A stretch of 20,757 nt of DNA, taken from positions 1 through 20,757 of the forward strand of contig JAJXZK010000131.1 of the NCBI GenBank assembly GCA_021780095.1, in the 5' to 3' direction. How positions within the stretch are numbered: the stretch's first letter is position 1; each line of letters starts with the position of its first letter. The notes under the pieces are model-generated. The model was not told the origin of the DNA, searched no databases, and saw nothing but the letters and a program-made list of their open reading frames with translations. Positions 1-5,796 of the stretch are shown here, piece after piece. Both the position numbers and the translations under genes were made by a program. The stretch is from Acidobacteriota bacterium. Lineage in GTDB: Bacteria; Acidobacteriota; Terriglobia; Terriglobales; Acidobacteriaceae.

Positions 1-357
1 GCTGACAATGCACAAGCTTGGTTCAGGCTGGCTCTCAATGGTCTACGGTAAAACAGAAAATGCTCTAAAAGAACGGCGTCATACCGGAGCCGGATCTACG
101 TGCCTCCAGCAAAGCTATGACCGAAATTGCCTAATCGCGGCACCCGCGAGAGTCTGCCGACTCTTGAATAGCCGCACCGCACCTATATAGGTGGGATCGC
201 CCATCGAGGAGAGCTTTCTGCCGCAGCACATGAGCTGATCCTCGATAGAGAAGGGAACAGCATATCTGAGATGCTCTGCGGTGGTTACGAAAAAATACGT
301 CTTCAAAACATCGCCGACACTTACAATCGGAAGATCATCATGTTTACAGGAGAGGCG
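1..357. other. Left-edge region without a recognisable complete gene
   Basis: I see no complete gene here. In + frame 1 the first 51 bases read ADNAQAWFRLALNGLR and then a stop. This could be the tail of a gene entering from the left, perhaps a TPR-type helical protein, but sixteen residues are too few to decide. The other open frames (about 60 codons on either strand) lack a convincing ribosome binding site and resemble no family I know. The region holds a perfect 14-bp palindrome at 180-193 and ends in the ribosome binding site of the RidA-like gene. It probably contains that gene's promoter, but I could not pick a credible -35/-10 pair. Confidence 0.35.
180..193. promoter_or_regulatory. 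Perfect 14-bp palindrome, candidate operator
   Basis: CACCTATATAGGTG is identical to its reverse complement. It lies about 165 bases upstream of the RidA-like start at 358, in non-coding DNA. An AT-rich core with GC-rich arms is typical of dimeric regulator sites. No T-run follows, so it is not a terminator. Function is inferred only from symmetry and position. Confidence 0.3.
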
Positions 358-810
358 ATGAAAAAGAGACGTTTGGAAAAAGCGCAGCGGTGCCTATTGG
401 CCACCGTAGTTATGGCTCTCGTGACTCTGGGCAGTGCTTCTGCACAAAATAAGGCCATAGGTTTTACCAAGGGCATGCCATTTAGTGATGGCTTTGTGGC
501 GGGTAGCACGCTGTATGTTGCGGGACAGCAAGGTCCTGATTCACACGGCAAGGTGACAGGTACCGACATCACTACTCAAACCACGAATGCGATCGCGGCG
601 GTGAAAAAGGTGGTGGAAGAGGCTGGCTTCAAAATGACGGACCTCGTTTCGGTAACGGTCTATGTCACCGATCTCAACGATGTCGCAAAAATGAATGATG
701 TTTACAAAGAGCTGATGCCCGATCCAAAACCAGCTCGGGCTACGGTCCAGGTTGCCGGCTTGATTGGTGGCGCGAAGATAGAGATCTCTGCCATAGCCGT
801 TAAGCAGTAA
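358..810 (+). CDS. RidA (YjgF/YER057c/UK114)-family protein, Sec-exported
   Basis: This 150-residue protein is a RidA-like imine/enamine deaminase homologue. RidA enzymes hydrolyse reactive 2-imino/enamino acids to 2-keto acids and ammonia, as trimers. Residues 1-29 form a Sec signal peptide (KKRR, hydrophobic LLATVVMALVTL, cleavage after ASA). The mature part carries the fold's marks: VAGQQGPD, TDLVSVTVYVTDL, and the C-terminal PARATVQVAGL...IEISAIAV. R127 and E142 match the substrate-binding Arg and the conserved Glu, so activity is plausible. The start at 358 is chosen because AGGAGAGG (348-355) is correctly spaced and the signal peptide follows; the in-frame start at 271 has neither. It converges with the dipeptidase gene. 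Most studied RidA proteins are cytosolic, so export is unusual. Family assignment is firm; substrate is unknown. Confidence 0.9.
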   Translation: MKKRRLEKAQRCLLATVVMALVTLGSASAQNKAIGFTKGMPFSDGFVAGSTLYVAGQQGPDSHGKVTGTDITTQTTNAIAAVKKVVEEAGFKMTDLVSVTVYVTDLNDVAKMNDVYKELMPDPKPARATVQVAGLIGGAKIEISAIAVKQ

Positions 811-962
811 CGCTTCACGTTTACTCGAAGGCAGGGTGACGAGTCACGATCACGCGAATCTGGCAAGCGGTACCGCTTCGGCGATGCCGCGCCCAGCACG
901 CGAAGCGCTGGAACTCCGTTGCGGAGCATGGCTGGAATCTGTCCGCTCCTGAATTTCACGGT
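811..962. other. Convergent intergenic gap
   Basis: This is the 152-base gap between the stops of the convergent RidA-like and dipeptidase genes. It contains a perfect palindrome, AAGCGGTACCGCTT (865-878), and a short hairpin CTCCG-TTG-CGGAG near 914-926. Neither is followed by a T-run on either strand, so a classical intrinsic terminator is not evident. A bidirectional, Rho-independent-like role is possible but unproven. Confidence 0.4.
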
Positions 963-2219
963 TCAGGCCCGTTTCTGTGTCACTTGGCCAAAAAACCGCA
1001 GCAGGTTGCCACTCCAGAACTTGTCGATGCGCTCTTCCGAGTAGCCGCGACGCAACATGGCATCGGTGATCATAGGAAGATCGCGCACGTCGCGCATCCC
1101 GCGGGCCAGGGTGGGACCGCCGTCGAAGTCAGACCCGAAGGCCACATGGTCTTCGCCCACCATCTGGATAGCTTTGTCCACCACTGCCACCCAATCGTCG
1201 GCCGACATCATGACAGAGTCCGGCACGTCTGCGCCCGGCATGGGAAACTGCGGCGCCACCAGCTTGTCGATCTCATAGATCGTCTTGCCTTTCACCTCTT
1301 CCGGAATGTCAGCCGTGTTCCAGAACGTCTTATGCTTGTGGGCCGTGACCCACGCGTACTCCTTGGGGTAGTTGAACTCGCTGCCGATCTGGAAGCCGAT
1401 GATACCGCCCTTGGCCGCCATCTTTTTCAGCAGCCAGTCCGGCATATTTCTGGGGATGTCGTTGACGCTGCGCAGTCCCTGGTGAGTGGCGATGATGGGA
1501 CCGTCGCTGACGTCGATCGCCTGGGAAGTCGTTTCGTCGGAAGAATGAGACACGTTGATCACCATGCCCAATCGGTTCATTTCGCGGATGACATCGCGAC
1601 CATGCGCGGTAAGACCGCCCCATTTGGGCGGCGAGCAGCAGGCATCTGCGTAGTTTTGATCCCAGTTGTGCGCCGAAAGCTGGGCGGAGCGCAATCCCAG
1701 TTGGTGAAGGTCGCGCAGAATTCCAAGGTCCCCATCCAGATCATAGCTGCCCTCAATATCCAACACCGCAGCCATCTTGCCCTGGGCACGGATGCGCTTG
1801 ATGTCGTCTTCGTTCAGCGCCAACTCCACCTGATCGCGGTTCATCTGCATCTGTTGCAGCGCGTGATCAATGCGGCGAAATGCCTGCTTGGTCTCAAATC
1901 GTCCGGGATAATACTCCTCGGGAACAAATACTGACAGGAAGAACGCGCCGACTCCGCCTTCCTTGGCGCGCTGCAAATCCCATTGGCCCTTGGTTGTGCG
2001 CGTGCCCATGCTACCGCCATGGTAGAACTCGCGGTCTAATGCGTGCACATGCCCGTCGAACACAAACGTGCGTCGATGCACCGCCAGAGCATGCGCAGAG
2101 ATTCGAGGAGCCGGTTGATCGACGAGGGACCCTTGCGAGCTGGATTGACCCCAAAAGGCAGGCATCAGCGCAGCGGGCGCTAACGCGGTATAGCCAAGAA
2201 ATCGGCGGCGGGTCAGCAT
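963..2219 (-). CDS. Membrane dipeptidase (peptidase family M19), Tat-exported
   Basis: This 418-residue protein belongs to the renal dipeptidase family: binuclear-zinc, amidohydrolase-fold enzymes cleaving dipeptides, including D-residue and dehydro-dipeptides. A Tat leader (LTRRRFLGY, then AAALMPAFWG-type hydrophobic stretch) sends the folded protein across the membrane. Visible landmarks are DGHVH (57-59), the bridging glutamate in LDIEGSYDLDGD (E156), SHSSDETTSQAI (H225), THQGLRSVNDIPRN (H246, R250) and FGSDFDG (D364). The classical HxD metal motif reads HVH, so the usual Asp ligand is His. Length fits the family. The ATG overlaps by one base the stop of a truncated upstream frame (2219-2350), whose GGAGAAGC serves as ribosome binding site. 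It points away from the RidA/Gfo-Idh operon. Family is secure; substrate is not. Confidence 0.93.
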   Translation of the reverse strand: MLTRRRFLGYTALAPAALMPAFWGQSSSQGSLVDQPAPRISAHALAVHRRTFVFDGHVHALDREFYHGGSMGTRTTKGQWDLQRAKEGGVGAFFLSVFVPEEYYPGRFETKQAFRRIDHALQQMQMNRDQVELALNEDDIKRIRAQGKMAAVLDIEGSYDLDGDLGILRDLHQLGLRSAQLSAHNWDQNYADACCSPPKWGGLTAHGRDVIREMNRLGMVINVSHSSDETTSQAIDVSDGPIIATHQGLRSVNDIPRNMPDWLLKKMAAKGGIIGFQIGSEFNYPKEYAWVTAHKHKTFWNTADIPEEVKGKTIYEIDKLVAPQFPMPGADVPDSVMMSADDWVAVVDKAIQMVGEDHVAFGSDFDGGPTLARGMRDVRDLPMITDAMLRRGYSEERIDKFWSGNLLRFFGQVTQKRA

Positions 2220-2241
2220 TAGCTTCTCCAGAAGGTGGACT
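2203..2241 (-). repeat. Inverted repeat arm A (gene-junction copy)
   Basis: These 39 bases, read on the minus strand, equal 4172-4210 on the plus strand with one mismatch (GGAGAAG against GGAGGAG). They cover the codons for STFWRS, the stop/start overlap TAATG and the first codons of a Tat leader. Weaker but clear similarity extends upstream over the rest of the relic (to about 2350) and a little into the leader. Confidence 0.9.
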
Positions 2242-2350
2242 GCGGATTGGGCCGGTAATGGACGTCCAGATTCGGCGTCGACACTCGGAATTGTCCCTGA
2301 AACAAAGAATCAATTCCAGCAATGAGAATGCCATTCGTCAGCAAGGGCGA
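2219..2350 (-). pseudogene. Relic of the 3' end of a Gfo/Idh-like paralogue
   Basis: On the minus strand, in frame up to the TAA that overlaps the dipeptidase ATG, 43 codons read SPLLTNGILIAGID...TPNLDVHYRPNPQSTFWRS. They align residue by residue with the last part of the intact protein at 2980-4194 (TLLTSGLLIAGVES...TPNLAAVHYQPNPESTFWRS), and less closely with the end of the 4194-5654 product. Upstream of SPLLTNG the frame stays open but shows no resemblance to the paralogues. I infer that a full Gfo/Idh-like gene once preceded the dipeptidase and was deleted down to its tail, which survives because it holds the dipeptidase ribosome binding site. Translation of the remnant cannot be excluded. 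Confidence 0.82.
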
Positions 2351-2475
2351 TCCCTTTATGGCGTCCTTCTTTCTCGTTGCAGAGAAGACGTCTGCGGGCA
2401 GTATATAGGAGCATTCACCAGTTGTTCTTGCTACACTGGCTTGCGAAACGTCAACCCACGGAAGGAACAACGGAT
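2351..2475. promoter_or_regulatory. Divergent promoter region of the RidA/Gfo-Idh operon and dipeptidase
   Basis: This DNA lies between the relic and the Tat-RidA start and must hold the promoter for the rightward operon; dipeptidase transcription probably also begins here and runs through the relic. A possible -10 TACACT (2432-2437) has no good -35 partner. An imperfectly placed inverted repeat CCAGT-(12)-ACTGG (2418-2439) overlaps it and could be a regulator site. These sites are weak guesses; the divergent layout is what supports the call. Confidence 0.35.
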
Positions 2476-2970
2476 ATGGAAAAGCAATCGAGGAGAAATC
2501 TCCTCAGGAACGCAGCAAAAGCTGCGATGGTTGCCATCAGCGGAGTCATGATCCATGAAAAATCATCAGCCCTCGCGGGAATTCCTGCCTCGCAACCCTC
2601 CGGACGCATGGAGAAGAGGCTTCCGGCGGGGATTGTGCCGCCCTCGCCACCGGTACCCATTTCCAACGTAGTGGCGTACGGCAACCTGCTTTTCTTTTCC
2701 AGTGTCGGCGACCATGCGGCAGGCACGATTGAGGAGCACACGAAGTTCGCAATCGATGCTCTTGAGAAGAATCTGATTGCCGCAGGCTCATCGCTGCAAA
2801 AGGTATTGAAAGTGAGCGTTTTCCTGAAGAATATTGACGACTACGACAGAATGAACGTAATTTATAAGGCCCGCAACTGGGGTCCCATTCCTCCGGCACG
2901 CACCGTAATTGCTCCTGCCGGTATCCCCTACAATCCGCTGTTTGAAATCGACTGCATCGCCTACATCTAA
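2476..2970 (+). CDS. RidA-family protein with Tat leader
   Basis: This 164-residue RidA homologue has a twin-arginine leader (KQSRRNLLRNAAKAAMVAISGV) and then the RidA fold: LLFFSSVGDH, IDALEKNLIAAGSSLQKVLKVSVFLKNI split over residues 92-120, and PPARTVIAPAGIPYNPLFEIDCIAYI near the end. R142 and E157 are the expected functional Arg and Glu. The start at 2476 follows GAAGGAA (2461-2467) at a suitable distance; an in-frame start at 2377 would bury the Tat motif internally. Nine bases separate its stop from the next gene, so it heads a three-gene operon. It is a distant paralogue of the Sec-exported RidA at 358-810, giving two exported RidA-like proteins by different routes. Activity as an imine/enamine deaminase is inferred. 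Confidence 0.9.
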   Translation: MEKQSRRNLLRNAAKAAMVAISGVMIHEKSSALAGIPASQPSGRMEKRLPAGIVPPSPPVPISNVVAYGNLLFFSSVGDHAAGTIEEHTKFAIDALEKNLIAAGSSLQKVLKVSVFLKNIDDYDRMNVIYKARNWGPIPPARTVIAPAGIPYNPLFEIDCIAYI

Positions 2971-2979
2971 AGGTTGGAT

Positions 2980-4194
2980 ATGGCTCAAAATCTGAAATCT
3001 GCCAAACGTCCGCAACTTGCGGCTGTGGTTACGGCCTATAGAAAGTATTTGCACCCCCAGCATGTCGTGGACCGGTTTCTGGATGGTTATGGATGGGGCG
3101 GGACGTACCATCATCCGCAGATGGATGTGGTCGCGCTGTATGTCGACCAAAAGGGTGAGGGCGATGTATTCCAGGATCGCCTGGATCGACATCCATCGTT
3201 GAAACTCTACCCCACCATCGCGGAGGCGGTCACCCGTGGTACCAGCAAACTGGCAGTCGACGGAGTGGTCGTGGTCGGCGAGCACGGCGAGTATCCGCTC
3301 AGCCCCACGGGGATACCGATGCATCCGCATTTCAGGTTCTTCGAGGCAATCACCCAGGTTTTCCGCGATAGCGGTCGATCCGTTCCCTACTTCAACGATA
3401 AAGAGCTTTCTTGGAAGTGGGATTGGTGCAAGCAGATGGTCGACACCTCCCATGAACTGGGCTTTCCGCTTCAGGGGGGATCAAGCCTCGCAGTCACCTG
3501 GCGAGTTCCGTCGGTTGAGATGCCGCTGGACACAACCATTCGCGAGGCCATCTCGATCGGTTATGGTGGTATCGCCAGCTATGACTTCCATGCACTGGAA
3601 ACGATTCAGTGCATGGTGGAGCGGCGCAAGGGCGGAGAAACCGGCGTCGAGTGGCTGCAAACCTATCGCGGTGACAGCTTCTGGAAAGCGCATCGGGAGG
3701 GATTGTGGTCGCAGGCCCTGTTCAAGGCGGCACTGAGCCGCAGCGATACCTTGAAGTCTGGAAGTCCTACATTTACCGATGTCTTCCCAACCGTGGATCA
3801 GTTGCAGGCGATGGTTCCCGATCCGGTTGCCTATCACTATCAGTATCGCGATGGTTTGCGTGCGACGATGCTGCTGCTGAACGGGCTGGTGCGCGACTTC
3901 ACGTTTGCTGCAACCATTGATGGACAACCCAAGCCATTTTCTACGCAAATGTACCTGCCCATGCCCGATGGGCGCACCACACTGGCAAGTTTCTTCAGCC
4001 CGCTTGTGCATAACGCGGAGCTTATGTTCCTGACCGGTAAAGCGCAGTATCCGGTCGAACGGACACTGCTGACAAGTGGCCTGCTGATCGCTGGCGTCGA
4101 GAGCAATAATAAGGGACTGCAGCGCGTCGAGACGCCGAACCTCGCGGCCGTACATTACCAACCTAATCCTGAGTCCACCTTCTGGAGGAGCTAA
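2980..4194 (+). CDS. Gfo/Idh/MocA-like protein of unknown function, no signal peptide
   Basis: This 404-residue protein has no experimentally known relative that I can name. The N-terminal half looks like a degenerate Rossmann domain: strand PQLAAVVTAY without GxGxxG, then DVVALYVDQ, YPTIAEAV, LAVDGVVVVGEHGEYP, and an oxidoreductase-like VPYFNDKELSW...GFPLQGGSSLAVTWR. The C-terminal half carries FHALETIQCMVERRKGGETGV, AALSRSDT and RTLLTSGLLIAG. This pattern suggests Gfo/Idh/MocA ancestry, possibly without NAD binding. It has no leader and should stay cytosolic, unlike its neighbours. The ATG at 2980 is preferred to TTG at 2974 because AAAGG is then well spaced. Its stop overlaps the next ATG by one base, and its codons for FWRS form that gene's ribosome binding site. 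Confidence 0.72.
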   Translation: MAQNLKSAKRPQLAAVVTAYRKYLHPQHVVDRFLDGYGWGGTYHHPQMDVVALYVDQKGEGDVFQDRLDRHPSLKLYPTIAEAVTRGTSKLAVDGVVVVGEHGEYPLSPTGIPMHPHFRFFEAITQVFRDSGRSVPYFNDKELSWKWDWCKQMVDTSHELGFPLQGGSSLAVTWRVPSVEMPLDTTIREAISIGYGGIASYDFHALETIQCMVERRKGGETGVEWLQTYRGDSFWKAHREGLWSQALFKAALSRSDTLKSGSPTFTDVFPTVDQLQAMVPDPVAYHYQYRDGLRATMLLLNGLVRDFTFAATIDGQPKPFSTQMYLPMPDGRTTLASFFSPLVHNAELMFLTGKAQYPVERTLLTSGLLIAGVESNNKGLQRVETPNLAAVHYQPNPESTFWRS

Positions 4195-4210
4195 TGCTGA
4201 CCCGCCGCCG
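4172..4210 (+). repeat. Inverted repeat arm B (gene-junction copy)
   Basis: This is the partner of 2203-2241 in opposite orientation, with one mismatch in 39 bases. It spans the end of the first Gfo/Idh-like gene and the start of the second. The similarity continues more weakly leftward to about 4069 and slightly rightward into the Tat leader. Confidence 0.9.
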
Positions 4211-5654
4211 CTTTGTAGGCTATTCCGCACTGTCGTCCGCTATGTTGGCGTGTCCCTCATGGCTGCGTTCCGGCTTCGGCCAGACCCCAAGGGCAGCCCA
4301 GCGTCCGCTGCGCCTGGCCATCCTCGGCAGTGTTTACCACTTCGGATCGAATCTGCAGACCATTGGAGACCGCTTTTTGGTTGGGTATCCGCTTGAAGGT
4401 GACTGGCACATGCCAAATGTGCAGGTGGTTTCCGTGTACGTCGATCAGCGAGTGCGGAAGACCAATGCCGCGCCCACAGAGTTTCAGCGCATGATGAACG
4501 GCAAGGTCAAAGACTTCACCAAGTCACGGTCCGGGCACCCTCCGATCGCGCAAAGCGCGCAAGAATCCAGTCCGTCGGGGAAACGAGCGGCGCAGCCTGT
4601 GGAGCCCGAGAAACTGGAGCCCGCGGCCGATTTGAGCGAATCGCGTTCCCAGCAGTTTGGCTTTCGACTGTGCCGCAATATCCCAGAAGCGCTGCGCTGT
4701 GGCGGCAGCCGGATCGCCGTTGACGCCGTGCTGGCCATAGCCGAACAAGGCGGAGATTATCCGTACTCCAGCAATGACATGGGACAAATCCTGCTGCCAA
4801 CCTACGATTGGTTCCAGCAGTGCGTCCACGTCTTCGAAGCGGAGAACCACGCTCTCCCTTACTTCAATCACGAGCAGCTCTCCTTCAGCTTCCCGGAAGC
4901 GCAGAACATGGTGAAAACCGCAGAGCGGCTGAAATTCCCGCTGCTGGCTGGCTCTTCGATGCCTGTAACCTGGCGCTTGCCGGATGTGGACATACCGCTG
5001 GGCGCGCCGGTACAAGAGGCCGTGATGGTAGGCGTGGGCAGCTTCGACAGCATGGATTTCGATGCGCTCGACGCCATGCAGAGCATGCTAGAGCGACGCA
5101 AAGGTGGAGAAACGGGCGTAAAGGCGGTGCAGTTGCTAGAAGGCGACGAGGTGTGGGCGGCCAGGAAAGCAGGGCGCTGGTCCGAAGACCTGATGAGTTC
5201 TGCCCTATCCCGCAGCGACACGCCGTTGGGCCTGACCGTGCTGGACGGCCGCACTCAAGACCTGGCCGCCCCCGGCGTCTTGCAGCAACTGGTAAAAGAT
5301 CCGGCTGCATATTGCATCGAGTACACAGATGGGACGCGCGCCACACTGCTCATGCTCAACGGCGCTATCAGAGATTTCAATATCTCAGCGCGGATAGCTG
5401 GCCACGGCTTGGTGTCGACCCAGTTCTTTATGCCGCCAGCGCCAAACCAAACCTACTCGGCTTGCCTGGCAACGAAGATCGAGCAGATGTATCAGACCCG
5501 GAAGGCGCCCTATCCAGTACAGCGCACCTTGCTGACCACGGGCCTGCTGGAGGCATGCCTGAGTTCGAGGCATCGCTTGAACCAGCGGTTGGAGACTCCC
5601 CAGTTGGCGATAAATTATCGCCCGTCCGCCGAATCACAATACGCTCGCACCTGA
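4194..5654 (+). CDS. Gfo/Idh/MocA-like protein with Tat leader, paralogue of preceding gene
   Basis: This 486-residue protein begins with a Tat leader (LTRRRFVGYSALSSAML) almost the same as the dipeptidase's. The mature part matches the preceding protein throughout: LRLAILGSVYHFGSN, NVQVVSVYVDQ, IPEALRCGGSRIAVDAVLAI, LPYFNHEQLSFSF, FPLLAGSSMPVTWRLP, MLERRKGGETGVKAVQ, ALSRSDTPL, RTLLTTGLLEA. Between VDQ (about 85) and the next conserved block (about 156) it carries some 50 extra residues rich in Ser, Pro, Glu, Lys and Arg, which look disordered. Its C-terminus ends QYART rather than FWRS, and no gene follows. Translation is coupled to the gene before by a TAATG overlap. A cytosolic/exported paralogue pair suggests related roles on each side of the membrane. 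Function is unknown; a sugar- or amine-related oxidoreductase is only a guess. Confidence 0.75.
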   Translation: MLTRRRFVGYSALSSAMLACPSWLRSGFGQTPRAAQRPLRLAILGSVYHFGSNLQTIGDRFLVGYPLEGDWHMPNVQVVSVYVDQRVRKTNAAPTEFQRMMNGKVKDFTKSRSGHPPIAQSAQESSPSGKRAAQPVEPEKLEPAADLSESRSQQFGFRLCRNIPEALRCGGSRIAVDAVLAIAEQGGDYPYSSNDMGQILLPTYDWFQQCVHVFEAENHALPYFNHEQLSFSFPEAQNMVKTAERLKFPLLAGSSMPVTWRLPDVDIPLGAPVQEAVMVGVGSFDSMDFDALDAMQSMLERRKGGETGVKAVQLLEGDEVWAARKAGRWSEDLMSSALSRSDTPLGLTVLDGRTQDLAAPGVLQQLVKDPAAYCIEYTDGTRATLLMLNGAIRDFNISARIAGHGLVSTQFFMPPAPNQTYSACLATKIEQMYQTRKAPYPVQRTLLTTGLLEACLSSRHRLNQRLETPQLAINYRPSAESQYART

Positions 5655-5796
5655 GAAGCGGAATCACTATCGGTGCGGAGCATTTCATTGGTGAACTTCA
5701 GAATGATGGAGCGGGAAGCCAAAATTCCTGCGGTCGAGAAGTCGTCTTCAACCAGGCGAACAATCTCGTGAGCCGTATGAGCTTCGTCCTCAGAGG
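5655..5796 (-). other. Convergent gap with an open, coding-like frame lacking a start
   Basis: No gene is called in these 142 bases between convergent genes. On the minus strand one frame is open from about 5812 through the gap, reading KKDVVTSEDEAHTAHEIV and later DFSTAGILASRSIILKF. It looks protein-like but has no start codon, no ribosome binding site and no family I recognise. It stops inside the antisense of the neighbouring gene near 5612. It may be a decayed gene end or an old extension of the upstream minus-strand protein. No terminator with a T-run is visible. Confidence 0.3.

Noticed and set aside
115..306. Minus-strand frame of 63 codons near the left edge
   Set aside because: It starts with TTG, has no ribosome binding site and no recognisable family; probably non-coding.
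865..926. Palindrome and hairpin between convergent genes as an intrinsic terminator
   Set aside because: Neither stem is followed by a T-run on either strand, so I did not call a terminator.
984..1934. Plus-strand open frame of 316 codons
   Set aside because: It is antisense to the M19 dipeptidase, whose motifs are unambiguous, has no ribosome binding site and resembles no protein; long antisense frames are expected in GC-rich genes.
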